DNA of 64,000 nucleotides. Source: Nitrospira sp. GTDB lineage: Bacteria > Nitrospirota > Nitrospiria > Nitrospirales > Nitrospiraceae. The translations under genes were made by a program, and so were the position numbers. The notes under the pieces are model-generated. The model was given only the letters and a program-made list of their open reading frames with translations, did not search any database and was not told the DNA's origin. Below are positions 8,254 through 18,157 of the stretch, piece by piece. Location: positions 62,001-126,000 of the forward strand of contig VOPR01000014.1 of NCBI GenBank assembly GCA_009594995.1, in the 5' to 3' direction. Numbering within the stretch: the first letter of the stretch is position 1; each line of letters starts with the position of its first letter.

Positions 8254-9346
8254 CCGTCCTGACATTCGACACCGGTCTCGAACCCGACGGGCGCGAGGCC
8301 GGTGGTGCCGGTTGCACCCGCTGTACCGATGACACTGATTTCGACGGCAGTCCGCAGAGTCGAAACAAGAGGTCTTCCATCACCCGAACCGGGGCACTTC
8401 CGCTCCCACCCTTGAGCTTCGAGTCCGTCTCCAGAAACCATTCAAACGCCTGCGCCATCTGGGTATCGGGGAATTGCGCCAAAAATCCCCGCACTCGCGA
8501 AGGATCAATCCGAAAGGTCCTCGCTGCCTCGCCCTCTCGCCCGCCTGACCTGAGCTGGTCTTTCATTTTCCAGAGACGCCGGTACTGCCAGACCAACGCG
8601 CCGAGAATACGAAGCGGGGCTTCGCCGTTTTCTACATTTCTCGCAAGAATCCTGAACGCCCGCCCATGATCATGCGCCCCTATGGCATTCATGAGATCGA
8701 ACACCGATGCGCCAGGTTCGGTCCCCCTCAGGGTCTCAACATCCGATGATTGTATGGTCCGGTCTAATGGCACGTAGGAGGCGAGCTTCTCCAACTCACG
8801 CTTCACAGCGTAGAGTGACTCCCCTCCCACCTCCTTGAGCAACTGGATCGCATCCTCGTGAATGCGCACACCTAACGTGGCTGCTTCCTGACGAATCCAT
8901 GCCGACAGCTGTGCATCGCGCAGCGGCGCGCAATTCACCGTCACCGCCCGCTTCGTCAGGGCCTGCGTCCATTTGAGCCGTCCGTCCAACTTGGCCGCTA
9001 CCACGATCAGGGTCGTCGTGTCATTGGGAGCCGCAAAATAGGACAGGAGCTTTTCGCCTTCGCGGGCCGGCAGTTTCTCCACAGACTTATAGACCACCAC
9101 GCGGCGCGCGGCGAACACCGGAATCTCCGCGGCGCAAGCCAAAACATCCTCAATCGACGAATCGTCGCCGTGAAAGGTATCGGAATTGAAGCCGCTATCG
9201 ACTGCCTCACCCAAGGCCGCCGCTCGAAGCACGGCAACGGATTGGTCACGCAGGTAATCTTCTTCTCCGACGACGGCATAGAGCGGCATCACCCCGCTAC
9301 GTGCGAGCGACTGAGGCAGCTCCATGCTCATGACCGAAGCGTTCAT
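8237..9346 (-). CDS. holA: DNA polymerase III subunit delta
   Basis: HolA opens the sliding clamp within the clamp loader during replication. The 369-residue protein shows the family N-terminus (YAVVGEEDYLRDQ), the middle RRVVVYKSVEKLP and the C-terminal collar region with the LVWQYRRLWKMK-like segment. The length is slightly above the usual 330-345 because of a Pro/Arg/Ser-rich tail. The start overlaps the lptE stop in an ATGA junction, so the two are translated together downstream of leuS. This leuS-lptE-holA order is common in bacteria. Confidence 0.93.
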   Translation of the reverse strand: MNASVMSMELPQSLARSGVMPLYAVVGEEDYLRDQSVAVLRAAALGEAVDSGFNSDTFHGDDSSIEDVLACAAEIPVFAARRVVVYKSVEKLPAREGEKLLSYFAAPNDTTTLIVVAAKLDGRLKWTQALTKRAVTVNCAPLRDAQLSAWIRQEAATLGVRIHEDAIQLLKEVGGESLYAVKRELEKLASYVPLDRTIQSSDVETLRGTEPGASVFDLMNAIGAHDHGRAFRILARNVENGEAPLRILGALVWQYRRLWKMKDQLRSGGREGEAARTFRIDPSRVRGFLAQFPDTQMAQAFEWFLETDSKLKGGSGSAPVRVMEDLLFRLCGLPSKSVSSVQRVQPAPPASRPSGSRPVSNVRTVTRKR

Positions 9347-10005
9347 CGGCGAGACCCTTCGGGCAAAGTTGTCGGGGCGGACTCGGGCTGCAGGCTGGCG
9401 CCAGGAACCGCCTCTGCCTTGACGGGACGCTTCAGCATCTTGTCCAATTCACCCGTGTCCAGGAACAATAGAAACCGGGACGCAAGATCCTCGGCAACGA
9501 AACGGCCTGCCTGCTCGAGCGCCCGATTTTGCAGAACGCGATTGAACTGCAGATCCTGTGTCAGAAAAAATTCCGACGTGCCTTTGGCGACCTGGGACCA
9601 GACCAGCCGCTTGGTTTTGGCATCCTCGATCTTCACACTCACCAGCATTTCAACCCGACTTTCAAATGTCGTGGTCTGATCGAAGCTTAAGGTCGGCAAT
9701 AAAATTTGTAAGATCTGACCGGACAAAAACAGGTCCGCCCCGGCCGATGCGCCGACAATTTCCGCGCCTGCGCCCGCGGAAAACTCCCGGCGCAAATAAT
9801 TGGCGAGCTTGATCTCAAAATTCGGTTCATAGGTACTATTGGCAATAGGGAGAATGGCCAGACGCGGCGCCTGCGTCCGCTTCGTCACGGTTTCCGGCGC
9901 ACCGCCGACGGTGGGACCCGCGCCCTGCACCCGGAACTGATAGCCGCAGGCGGCGATGTTCATTGCGAGAAGGCACAAGACGCAAGGTAGCAGGTAACGG
10001 TGCAC
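9343..10005 (-). CDS. lptE: LPS-assembly lipoprotein LptE
   Basis: LptE plugs the outer-membrane LptD barrel and helps place LPS at the cell surface. The 220-residue protein has a lipoprotein signal ending in the lipobox IAAC, followed by GYQF, which is a hallmark of LptE. The central LAILPIANSTYEPNFE segment and the later LVWSQVAKGTSEFFL also fit. It begins four bases after leuS and overlaps holA by four bases. A Pro/Glu/Ala-rich tail of about 30 residues is less conserved. Confidence 0.92.
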   Translation of the reverse strand: MHRYLLPCVLCLLAMNIAACGYQFRVQGAGPTVGGAPETVTKRTQAPRLAILPIANSTYEPNFEIKLANYLRREFSAGAGAEIVGASAGADLFLSGQILQILLPTLSFDQTTTFESRVEMLVSVKIEDAKTKRLVWSQVAKGTSEFFLTQDLQFNRVLQNRALEQAGRFVAEDLASRFLLFLDTGELDKMLKRPVKAEAVPGASLQPESAPTTLPEGSRR

Positions 10006-10009
10006 GGCA

Positions 10010-12445
10010 TCACACCACGAAGTTGATCAACTTCTTCTCGACATAAATAACCTTCTTCGGCTCTTTCCCCTGCAGCCATTCCGCCACTTCTTTTTTGGCG
10101 AGAGGCTCCAGCTGATCGCGCGACGTCCCGGAATCGACCTCCAGCTTTCCACGAAGCTTTCCGTTGACCTGAACCGGGATCGTCAGCCGGTCGCTGACCA
10201 CCAAAGCCGGATCGAATTGCGGCCAGGCTTGTTGCCCTGCGCTCGGTTGATGCCCGAGCCTTTCCCAGAGTTCCTCGCTGAGGTGAGGCGCAAAAGGCAG
10301 CAGCAGCAGCACAAACGGCTCCAACAGCCTTCGCGGCCGCTGGTCCAGCTTCGTCATGTCGTTCGTAAACACCATCATCTGCGAAATCGCCGTATTGAAT
10401 CGCAACGCCTCAATATCGTCGGTGACTTTCTTGATGGTGAAGTGGAGCAATCGCTGCTGCTCGGACGTCGGTTCCGTGTTCGTCACCGCTGAACTCAAGG
10501 CGCCGTCCTCCCCGACAATCAGGCGCCAGACGCGGTCGAGAAATCGCGTGATGCCTTCGACCCCGCGCGTGCTCCAGGGCTTCATCGATTCCAGTGGCCC
10601 CATGAACATTTCATACAAGCGCACCGCATCGGCCCCGAACTGGTCGATCATTTCGTCGGGATTGACCACGTTGCCGCGCGATTTCGACATCTTCTGATTG
10701 TCTTCTCCCAACACGATGCCCTGATGCACCAACTTCTTGAACGGCTCCGGCGTGCTGACCACGCCCGCATCAAACAAGACCTTGTGCCAGAAGCGGCTAT
10801 AGAGCAGATGCAGCACGGCATGTTCACTGCCGCCGATGTAGAGATCGACCGGCATCCAATACTGCTCCTTCGCCGGGTTCACCATCTGCTGCGTGTTTTT
10901 GGGATCGATGAACCGCAGGTAGTACCAGCAGGACCCGGCCCATTGCGGCATCGTATTCGTCTCGCGCCGCGCCGGTTTCCCGGTGACAGGATCTGTCGTG
11001 GTCAGCCACTCCTCGAGATTGGCCAACGGGCTTTCTCCGCTCCCGGAAGGCTTGAAGTTCTTCGTCTCGGGTAACGCGAGTGGCAACTGCTCCTCCGGCA
11101 AAGGCCGGGGCTCACCATCCACCCACACAATGGGAAACGGCTCGCCCCAATACCGTTGCCGGGCGAAAAGCCAGTCTCGTAGTTTGTAATTGATCGTCTT
11201 CTTGCCCTTGCCCTTGGTTTCAAGCCAGGCCGTCATCTTGGGAATCGCCTCGTTGGGCAGCAACCCGTCGAGCGAGCAGGACCCATCCGGAGTAGCCGAG
11301 TTGATGACGCGGCCGCGATCCGTGTCCGTAAAGGCCGCCTTGTCGACCTGTCCCCCTTGAATCACTTCCCTGATCGGCAGGTGGTACTGGGTGGCAAAGG
11401 CCCAGTCACGCTCGTCATGGGCGGGCACCGCCATGATCGCGCCGGTGCCGTAACTCATCAGCACGTAATCGGCAATCCAAATCGGCAGGCGCTCCTGATT
11501 GACGGGATTGATGGCATAGCCGCCCGTGAAGACGCCGGTTTTGACCTTGTCTAATTCCTGGCGCTGCAAGTCGCTTTTACGAGCCGCCGCATCGCGATAG
11601 TCCGTCACCTGCGCCCGCTGCGACGGAGTGGTCACCACATCGACGAGCGGATGTTCGGGAGCCACGACCATGTAGGTCGCGCCAAAGAGCGTATCGGGGC
11701 GGGTCGTGAAGACGCGAAGATTGCCGGTCGTGTCGGCCAGCGCAAAGTCGACTTCCGCGCCGATGGAACGGCCGATCCAATTTTTCTGCATCTCCAGCGT
11801 GCTAGTCGGCCATTCGACCAGGCTCAAGTCATCAAGCAGCCGCTCCGCGTAGGCGGTGATCTTCAACACCCATTGCCGCATCGGCTTACGAATGACGTCG
11901 AACCCGCCGACCTCGCTCTTGCCATCGACAATCTCTTCGTTGGCCAACACCGTCGACAAGGCCGGACACCAATTGACCGGCACCTCCGCCACATAGGCCA
12001 ACCCGCGCTCGAACAGCTTGAGGAAAATCCACTGGGTCCAGCGGTAGTAATCCTGATCGGTCGTACTGAGTTCGCGTTCCCAGTCGTAGGACAGACCGAC
12101 ACGCTTCATCTGTCGCTTAAAGGTCGCAATATTCTGCGCGGTAGTGATGGCGGGATGCACACCCGTTTTCACGGCATATTGCTCCGCCGGCAATCCAAAC
12201 GCGTCCCATCCCATGGGGTGGAGCACATTGAAGCCGCGCATGCGTTTGTAGCGTGAGACAATGTCGGTCGCGGTATAGCCTTCCAGGTGCCCGACATGCA
12301 GCCCCGACCCCGATGGATAGGGAAACATGTCCAGGCAGTAGAACTTGGGCTTGGAGGGGTCATCCAGCGCCCGGAAGGGGCGGTGGGTCTCCCAATAGGC
12401 CTGCCACTTCGACTCAAGGGCCTGGTGATCGTATGATTTGCTCAT
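10010..12445 (-). CDS. leuS: Leucyl-tRNA synthetase
   Basis: Charges tRNA-Leu with leucine. It is a bacterial-type class I synthetase of 811 residues when started at the [14 protein letters not shown] methionine (12445); the frame is open for another 24 codons upstream but these do not match the family. HIGH appears as HVGH, KMSKS as KMSKS followed by RGN. The editing domain is present (the [14 protein letters not shown] segment). First gene of an operon with lptE and holA. Confidence 0.96.
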   Translation of the reverse strand: MSKSYDHQALESKWQAYWETHRPFRALDDPSKPKFYCLDMFPYPSGSGLHVGHLEGYTATDIVSRYKRMRGFNVLHPMGWDAFGLPAEQYAVKTGVHPAITTAQNIATFKRQMKRVGLSYDWERELSTTDQDYYRWTQWIFLKLFERGLAYVAEVPVNWCPALSTVLANEEIVDGKSEVGGFDVIRKPMRQWVLKITAYAERLLDDLSLVEWPTSTLEMQKNWIGRSIGAEVDFALADTTGNLRVFTTRPDTLFGATYMVVAPEHPLVDVVTTPSQRAQVTDYRDAAARKSDLQRQELDKVKTGVFTGGYAINPVNQERLPIWIADYVLMSYGTGAIMAVPAHDERDWAFATQYHLPIREVIQGGQVDKAAFTDTDRGRVINSATPDGSCSLDGLLPNEAIPKMTAWLETKGKGKKTINYKLRDWLFARQRYWGEPFPIVWVDGEPRPLPEEQLPLALPETKNFKPSGSGESPLANLEEWLTTTDPVTGKPARRETNTMPQWAGSCWYYLRFIDPKNTQQMVNPAKEQYWMPVDLYIGGSEHAVLHLLYSRFWHKVLFDAGVVSTPEPFKKLVHQGIVLGEDNQKMSKSRGNVVNPDEMIDQFGADAVRLYEMFMGPLESMKPWSTRGVEGITRFLDRVWRLIVGEDGALSSAVTNTEPTSEQQRLLHFTIKKVTDDIEALRFNTAISQMMVFTNDMTKLDQRPRRLLEPFVLLLLPFAPHLSEELWERLGHQPSAGQQAWPQFDPALVVSDRLTIPVQVNGKLRGKLEVDSGTSRDQLEPLAKKEVAEWLQGKEPKKVIYVEKKLINFVV

Positions 12446-12674
12446 CGTCTGAACATCAACTATGACGCGTTTATTTGCACTCGCGTGAAGAACGGACGAC
12501 TCTAGCATACGCCGCACGGAGCGACAAGGACGAGACGGGGGGAAATAGCTCCCGCCTCGGCAGTGTCTGTTCTGCTTGATCCCGGGATCGACTCCTGTTC
12601 AAATGCCGGGCAGAAAGACTCCGAACGGCGACCGTGTAGCCGCATCCGAACACCAAGAATGGTCTCCCGAACCG

Positions 12675-13316
12675 ATGTACGCCACCTACATCTTTCCGCG
12701 ACTTATGGATTGGGTGCTCCGAGGGGAGCGATTCCAAATCGAACGCCAGCGCCTGCTCGCACCGGCGCAGGGGGTGGTGCTGGAAATCGGCTTCGGCACA
12801 GGGCTGAACCTGCCGCACTACCCCCGAACCGTCACGGCCCTGCACACCGTCGATCCCGCACCGCTTCTACCTCAGCGCGTGGCCCGACGAGTGGCCCGCG
12901 CTCCGTTCCCCGTCCACATCCAGCATGTGAGCGCGGAGGGATTGCCTTACGCGGATGCAACATTCGATTACGCCGTCAGCACCTTCACACTCTGCACAAT
13001 TCCGGATCCCGTTGCGGCGCTACGCGAAGTCCGGCGGGTTTTGAAGCCGGATGGCCACTTCCTGTTCCTTGAGCATGGCCGTAGCGACGACCCCGCCACC
13101 GCTCGCTGGCAGGATCGTCTCAACCCGCTGCAACAATGCCTGGCCTGCGGCTGCAATCTCAACCGCCGCATCGATCACTTGGTGACTCAAGCAGCCCTTC
13201 GACTGGAAACAATCGATCGATATCGCCTTCCCGGCGTCCCTCGAATCGGCGGAGAGATGTATCGCGGCATGGCCTGCGGCAACAACCCGCGCGCAATCAT
13301 CACCATTTCGGAGTAA
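12675..13316 (+). CDS. Class I SAM-dependent methyltransferase
   Basis: The 213-residue protein carries the SAM-binding motif I VLEIGFGTGLNLPHY, an acidic residue at the end of strand 2 (TVDPAP) and the post-motif FDYAVSTFTLCTIPD. The pattern (MYATYIFPRLMDW start, then GMACGNNP near the end) resembles small methyltransferases of the METTL7/UbiE-like group. Substrate unknown. The ATG at 12675 is chosen because related proteins begin MYxxxIFPRL; an in-frame ATG at 12576 would add 33 unrelated residues. Confidence 0.8.
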   Translation: MYATYIFPRLMDWVLRGERFQIERQRLLAPAQGVVLEIGFGTGLNLPHYPRTVTALHTVDPAPLLPQRVARRVARAPFPVHIQHVSAEGLPYADATFDYAVSTFTLCTIPDPVAALREVRRVLKPDGHFLFLEHGRSDDPATARWQDRLNPLQQCLACGCNLNRRIDHLVTQAALRLETIDRYRLPGVPRIGGEMYRGMACGNNPRAIITISE

Positions 13317-13404
13317 AATTGTATACGTACCGGCAATTTTGTAGACTGCAGCCTATGATGCACAGTCTTCGCATTCGTCCTTCCACAAGGCGGGAGTGAT
13401 CCCG

Positions 13405-16400
13405 ATGGCTTCCTCTCAGCCAGTTCCGGCCGATCAATCCTCCACGGCGTCCTCCTCTAAATCGATCGACTCAGCCAGGGACGCCAGCCTGGCGTTGCAG
13501 CGGATCACCCTGCTCTACGAGGCTATGCCGGCGGCGCTCGTCGCCGGCCTCGGATGCGCCGTCGCGCTGTTCTTCGTCAACTGGGACGTGCTTCCGCACG
13601 ACCGGCTCCTCGCGTGGCTTGCCTATCATCTGGCCCTGTCAGCCAGCCGGTATGGGCTCGTACGATCCTTCAAAGCCACGCCGCCGACACCGGCCACGAT
13701 CCACCGCTGGGACCGGGCATTCCTGCTGGGAACCACGCTGGCCGGCATCGGGTGGGGCGCCTCAGCGGTGGTGCTGTTTCCCGAATCATCACCCGCCCAC
13801 CAGGTCTTTTTGGCCTTCGTCCTGGGCGGGGTCTCGGCCGGCGCGTCTTCAACCCTGGCTGCCCGATTCGACGCCTTTCTGTCCTTTGCGATTCCAACGC
13901 TGACACCGCTGATCCTCCGCTTCGTTCTGCTCAATCATGAGCAAGCCTTGCCCATGGCCATCTGCACGCTGCTGTTTTCGCTGCTCATGGTCTACACGGC
14001 TTACCGCACATCCAATACCGTTCTGGAAACCCTCCAGCTGAAATATCACAACGCGCAGCTGGTGGATCAACTCGCGTCCCAACTGGAGGAGGGAGAGCAA
14101 ACCGCGCTGCTCTTGAACGTGCATACCGAGCACTACCGATTCATCATGGAGTACGCGCAGGACATCATTTATCGCACGGACCGGAGCGGCCGGTTCACCT
14201 TCATCAATCCGGCCGTGATCCGGCTGCTCGGGTATCACGAGACGGACATGCTCGGCCATCGCGCTCTGGATTTCGTACACCCGAACTACCGCCGCAAGAC
14301 GGAACATTTTTACATCCGCCAATTTCTGCGCAAGACGCCGAGCACCTATTACGAATTCCCGCTGATCAGCAGGATGCAGCAGACGCTCTGGGTGGGACAA
14401 AACGTGCAACTGCTGCTCCGCGACCATGAGGTCATCGGATTCCAAGCCGTGTTGCGCGATATTTCCACTCGAAAACAAACCGAAGAAGCCTTGCGCTTCA
14501 GCCAGGACCGATACCGCGCGCTGTTTGAGAGCAGCCCCGAAATGCTGCTGACCGTGGATGCCAACGGCACGTTGCTCACGGTCAATGCCACTGCCGCTGC
14601 GGAATTGGGCTACCGCGCGGAGGAGTTGATCGGCCAATCCATCTCGTTGATCGTGCACACGGACGATCAACCCAAGTTGCAGCAGCATTTTGCCGACTGC
14701 CTCGGTCGACCGGGCGAAGTCCTCCGTTGGGAGTTCCGAAAACTTCGCAAGGGAGGGAGCCCTCTCTGGGTCAGAGAAGCCGCACGGGCCGTACGCAACC
14801 CCGACGGGCACTACGATATCCTGATCGTGTGCGAGAACGTCACCGAACGGAAGGGGATGGAGGACGCCCTCACCCACACGCGCCAACTCCTGGAGTCCAT
14901 CGTGGAACACATTCCTCACATGGTCTTCCTGAAAGATGCCAGCGAACTGCGCTTCGTCCAGTTCAATAAAGCGGGCGAGGACCTTATCGGCGTGCCGCGG
15001 GAAGCGCTTCTTGGGAAGAACGACTTCGACTTTTTTCCTCGTGAACAGGCGGAGTTTTTCACCACGAGGGATCGGGAAGTCCTCACCGGCGGAGTCCTGC
15101 TGGACATTCCAGCCGAACCGATCCAGACCAAAGATCAAGGCCTGCGGTGGCTCCATACCAAGAAGCTTCCCCTCTATGACCACACCGGCCGTCCGCGCTA
15201 TCTCCTGGGCATTTCAGAAGACATCACGGACCAGAAACAGCGCCAGGAGATCGAACAGCTGCGATTGGGACAACTGGCCACGCAGCAGACCGTTCTGCAC
15301 AAGCTGGCGGAGGATCCGTCCATCCATAGCGGGCACCCCCAGCAGGCCTTTCCGGTCATGACAGAACATGCGGCCGGCACATTCGCCGTGGAGCGAGCGA
15401 GCATCTGGCTCTTTGACGACACCCAGTCCAACCTGATCCTGCAGGACCTGTTCGAGGCCACCCCCAAACGTCATGCCCATGGAACCACACTGTCGATCAA
15501 GCAATACCCGGCGTACCTTCGCGCGCTTGAAACCGAACCCTACTCCCTCGCGACCCATGCTGCGCAAACCGATCCGCGCACGTGCGAACTGACGCCGTCT
15601 TATCTTGCGCCCCTCGGCATTGTGGCGATGCTGGATGCCCCGATTCGCCGACATGGACGTGTGGTCGGAGTGTTCTGTCTCGAACATGTCGGTCCGGCCA
15701 AGATCTGGACCAGCGAAGAAAAGGCATTTGCTGCATCCCTAGCCGCCATGGCCACCCTCACCTTGGAAGCCGCAGACCGGCGGCAGGCGCAGGAGGCGCT
15801 GGAACAACACGTCCGTGAGCGCACCGGCGAGTTACGACGCATGACGGCCCATCTTCAGACCATCATCGAGGAATCCCCGCTCGCCATCATTGAGTTGGAT
15901 CAGGCCGGGCACGTCACCACCTGGAACGCCGCTGCCACCAGCCTGTTCGGCTGGAGCAGAGAAGAGGTCCTGGGACAGGAAGTCCCCTATGTGCCTCACG
16001 GGCAGGAGGAGGCCTCCGATGAATTGTGGACCTCGGTCATGAGCGGCGGCGCCCCACGCAACCTGGAGTTGCGTCGCCAGAGAAAAGACGGAACCCTCAT
16101 CGATGTGAATATGTGGGGAACCTTGATCCAGGGTCCCGGCGGCCAGGCGTCCGGCTCCATCGGCTTCTTCATCGACGTCACGGAACATAAACAACTCGAA
16201 GAGCAGCTCCGGCAGGCGCACAAAATGGAAGGCATCGGCCGGCTGGCCGGTGGCGTCGCCCACGACTTCAACAATCTGCTGACAGTCATCAATGGATGCG
16301 CCACGCTGCTCCTGGAAAAGGTACGCGCAGAAGATCCGTTGCACCGGTCGTTGACCGAGATCCTCACGGCCGGGCAGCGGGCAGCAGCGTTGACCAAGCA

Positions 16401-17346
16401 ACTCCTGGCATTCAGCCGGCGACAGGTCCTCACCTTCCAGGTGTTCGATCTCAACGAGGCGCTCTCGTCGACCGGGTCCATGATTGAACGGCTGATCGGT
16501 GAAGACATCACCCTGGTAAGAGACCTCACCTCTCAGCCCTGTATCATCCGCGCAGACCGGGGACAGATCGATCAAGTCGTGCTGAACCTGGCCGTGAATG
16601 CCAAGGACGCCATGCCGCAGGGAGGGACCCTGACCATGGCGACGAAAACCCTGGTGATCACAGAAGATATGCCCGTGCCCCATCCCGCGATGCTCCCGGG
16701 AAGCTACGCACACCTGTCGATCCGCGACTCTGGGCAGGGCATGGATCGGACCACGCTGTCCCATATTTTCGAACCGTTTTTCACGACGAAGGAAGAGGGC
16801 AAAGGCACGGGACTCGGACTGGCCACGGTCTACGGGATCGTCAAACAAAGTCAGGGCTTCATCTTTGCCGACAGCATCCCCGGCGAAGGCGCCACCTTCG
16901 ACATCTATTTTCCATTGGCCCAGGCTCCGTCCCTCGTTGCCGCGCCCCCAACCCCCTCGCGGCCCCACTGCGGTCACGAAACCATCCTGCTGGTCGAAGA
17001 CCAACAGGCGGTCCGCCTTCTGCTCACCCATGCCCTCTCGGATTACGGCTACACGCTGCTGGAAGCCTCCAGTGGACAGGAGGCACTCCGCCTCGTCGCC
17101 GCCGCCAAAACACCCATTCACATTCTGCTCACCGACGTGGTCATGCCGCAGATGACAGGCCCTGCCCTGGCTGAGCGCCTGCGCCAGCAATGGCCGACCC
17201 TTCGGGTGCTGTTTATGTCAGGGTATGCGGAAGGAAGTGTGCTGCCGACGTTTCTCGCGGAACCGGGAACCGGTTTTATTCAGAAACCGTTCTTACCCAC
17301 GGAGCTCGCCCAGAAACTTCGCGAACTGCTCGATCCCCTCAAGTAA
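13405..17346 (+). CDS. Membrane hybrid histidine kinase with PAS, GAF and receiver domains
   Basis: A 1313-residue sensor. Order: about six membrane segments (residues 40-200), PAS (about 240-360), PAS (370-490), PAS (495-615), GAF (630-785), PAS (815-930), HisKA with the phospho-accepting His in VAHDFNNLL (about residue 953), HATPase with N box LNLAVNAKDAMP and GTGLGLATVYGIV, then a receiver domain (LLVEDQQAVR, acceptor Asp in LTDVVMPQM near 1244). The VAHDFNNLL form of the H box is typical of hybrid kinases with a C-terminal receiver. ATG 13405 has GGGAG eight bases before it; a GTG at 13396 is also in frame. No DNA-binding regulator adjoins it, so the output partner is elsewhere. Signal unknown. 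Confidence 0.9.
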   Translation: MASSQPVPADQSSTASSSKSIDSARDASLALQRITLLYEAMPAALVAGLGCAVALFFVNWDVLPHDRLLAWLAYHLALSASRYGLVRSFKATPPTPATIHRWDRAFLLGTTLAGIGWGASAVVLFPESSPAHQVFLAFVLGGVSAGASSTLAARFDAFLSFAIPTLTPLILRFVLLNHEQALPMAICTLLFSLLMVYTAYRTSNTVLETLQLKYHNAQLVDQLASQLEEGEQTALLLNVHTEHYRFIMEYAQDIIYRTDRSGRFTFINPAVIRLLGYHETDMLGHRALDFVHPNYRRKTEHFYIRQFLRKTPSTYYEFPLISRMQQTLWVGQNVQLLLRDHEVIGFQAVLRDISTRKQTEEALRFSQDRYRALFESSPEMLLTVDANGTLLTVNATAAAELGYRAEELIGQSISLIVHTDDQPKLQQHFADCLGRPGEVLRWEFRKLRKGGSPLWVREAARAVRNPDGHYDILIVCENVTERKGMEDALTHTRQLLESIVEHIPHMVFLKDASELRFVQFNKAGEDLIGVPREALLGKNDFDFFPREQAEFFTTRDREVLTGGVLLDIPAEPIQTKDQGLRWLHTKKLPLYDHTGRPRYLLGISEDITDQKQRQEIEQLRLGQLATQQTVLHKLAEDPSIHSGHPQQAFPVMTEHAAGTFAVERASIWLFDDTQSNLILQDLFEATPKRHAHGTTLSIKQYPAYLRALETEPYSLATHAAQTDPRTCELTPSYLAPLGIVAMLDAPIRRHGRVVGVFCLEHVGPAKIWTSEEKAFAASLAAMATLTLEAADRRQAQEALEQHVRERTGELRRMTAHLQTIIEESPLAIIELDQAGHVTTWNAAATSLFGWSREEVLGQEVPYVPHGQEEASDELWTSVMSGGAPRNLELRRQRKDGTLIDVNMWGTLIQGPGGQASGSIGFFIDVTEHKQLEEQLRQAHKMEGIGRLAGGVAHDFNNLLTVINGCATLLLEKVRAEDPLHRSLTEILTAGQRAAALTKQLLAFSRRQVLTFQVFDLNEALSSTGSMIERLIGEDITLVRDLTSQPCIIRADRGQIDQVVLNLAVNAKDAMPQGGTLTMATKTLVITEDMPVPHPAMLPGSYAHLSIRDSGQGMDRTTLSHIFEPFFTTKEEGKGTGLGLATVYGIVKQSQGFIFADSIPGEGATFDIYFPLAQAPSLVAAPPTPSRPHCGHETILLVEDQQAVRLLLTHALSDYGYTLLEASSGQEALRLVAAAKTPIHILLTDVVMPQMTGPALAERLRQQWPTLRVLFMSGYAEGSVLPTFLAEPGTGFIQKPFLPTELAQKLRELLDPLK

Positions 17347-17392
17347 GCGGCCCCGGTGGCTGAAGTAGCCGAGCGAAGCCTGGGCGATTCGG

Positions 17393-18079
17393 TTACCCGG
17401 GTAGAATCGAATGAAAAGTTTCAATGGACGTAAAACGTGCGGAGGGAACCGCCGAGGCTTGAGAGCTCGACTTCGAGCGATGGAAAATCCGGCCGATCCC
17501 GAACTGTTCGGCTGCCGCGAGGCATTGCTCGTCATCATCGATATAGAGGGCTCGCGACGGATCGAATCCGACCAGCTCCCGGCAGGTCGGCCAATACTCC
17601 GAGCGCATTTTGAGCCAGCCCACCTCGAACGCATCCACAATGCGATCGACCTGTCGATCCAGGCCCGTCTTAGCGGTTTTGACTTCAACCCCTGCCCGAT
17701 GCGCGTTCGTCAGAATGGTCACGCGCTTCCCCAGCCGGCGTAACGAGAGGAGAAACGCCTCGGCATCGGGAAGAAAGCCGATCATGTGGTCGAGCTCGCG
17801 ATGCATCGCCACCACATCGATCTCCACCCGCTCCGTCCAATAGTGCAAATCCGTCCAGGCGAGCTCCCCCTCTACCGAACGGTACATGCCCATCAATCGC
17901 TCCCGGGCATCCTCGAACGCCAGGGCATGTTTCACCGCATATCGTCTCGGCAACTCCTCCTCGAAGAAAAAGTTGTCGAAATGGCGGTCCAGCAGCGTGC
18001 CATCCATGTCGAGGAGGACGTCGTCAATCCTGGTCCAATCCACGGCTTGGGGGCTCAGTTGTGAGCGGTCGTGCAGCAT
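17393..18079 (-). CDS. HAD-family hydrolase, GMP/IMP nucleotidase-like (YrfG type)
   Basis: The 228-residue protein has HAD motif I VLLDMDGTLLD, motif II TILTNAH and the acidic motif ALYIDDDEQCL. The DNFFFEEELPRRYA segment following motif I is characteristic of the YrfG group, which dephosphorylates GMP and IMP. The exact substrate is inferred from this resemblance. The gene diverges from der; its ATG lies six bases after a TATACT -10-like box, suggesting a leaderless start. Confidence 0.82.
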   Translation of the reverse strand: MLHDRSQLSPQAVDWTRIDDVLLDMDGTLLDRHFDNFFFEEELPRRYAVKHALAFEDARERLMGMYRSVEGELAWTDLHYWTERVEIDVVAMHRELDHMIGFLPDAEAFLLSLRRLGKRVTILTNAHRAGVEVKTAKTGLDRQVDRIVDAFEVGWLKMRSEYWPTCRELVGFDPSRALYIDDDEQCLAAAEQFGIGRIFHRSKSSSQASAVPSARFTSIETFHSILPG

Positions 18080-18157
18080 CAGCGCAGTATAACGGAGAGC
18101 GGCGCGACAAGACGAGTCATTGTGTTCAATGAAATCTCTATGATACCGTCTCGCACC

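Noticed and set aside
13849..15183. 444-residue antisense frame in the histidine kinase
   Set aside because: Shadow of the PAS-domain coding strand in a GC-rich gene. No motif and no ribosome site.
15832..17190. 452-residue antisense frame in the histidine kinase
   Set aside because: Shadow of the HisKA-HATPase-receiver region; the sense frame has all catalytic motifs.
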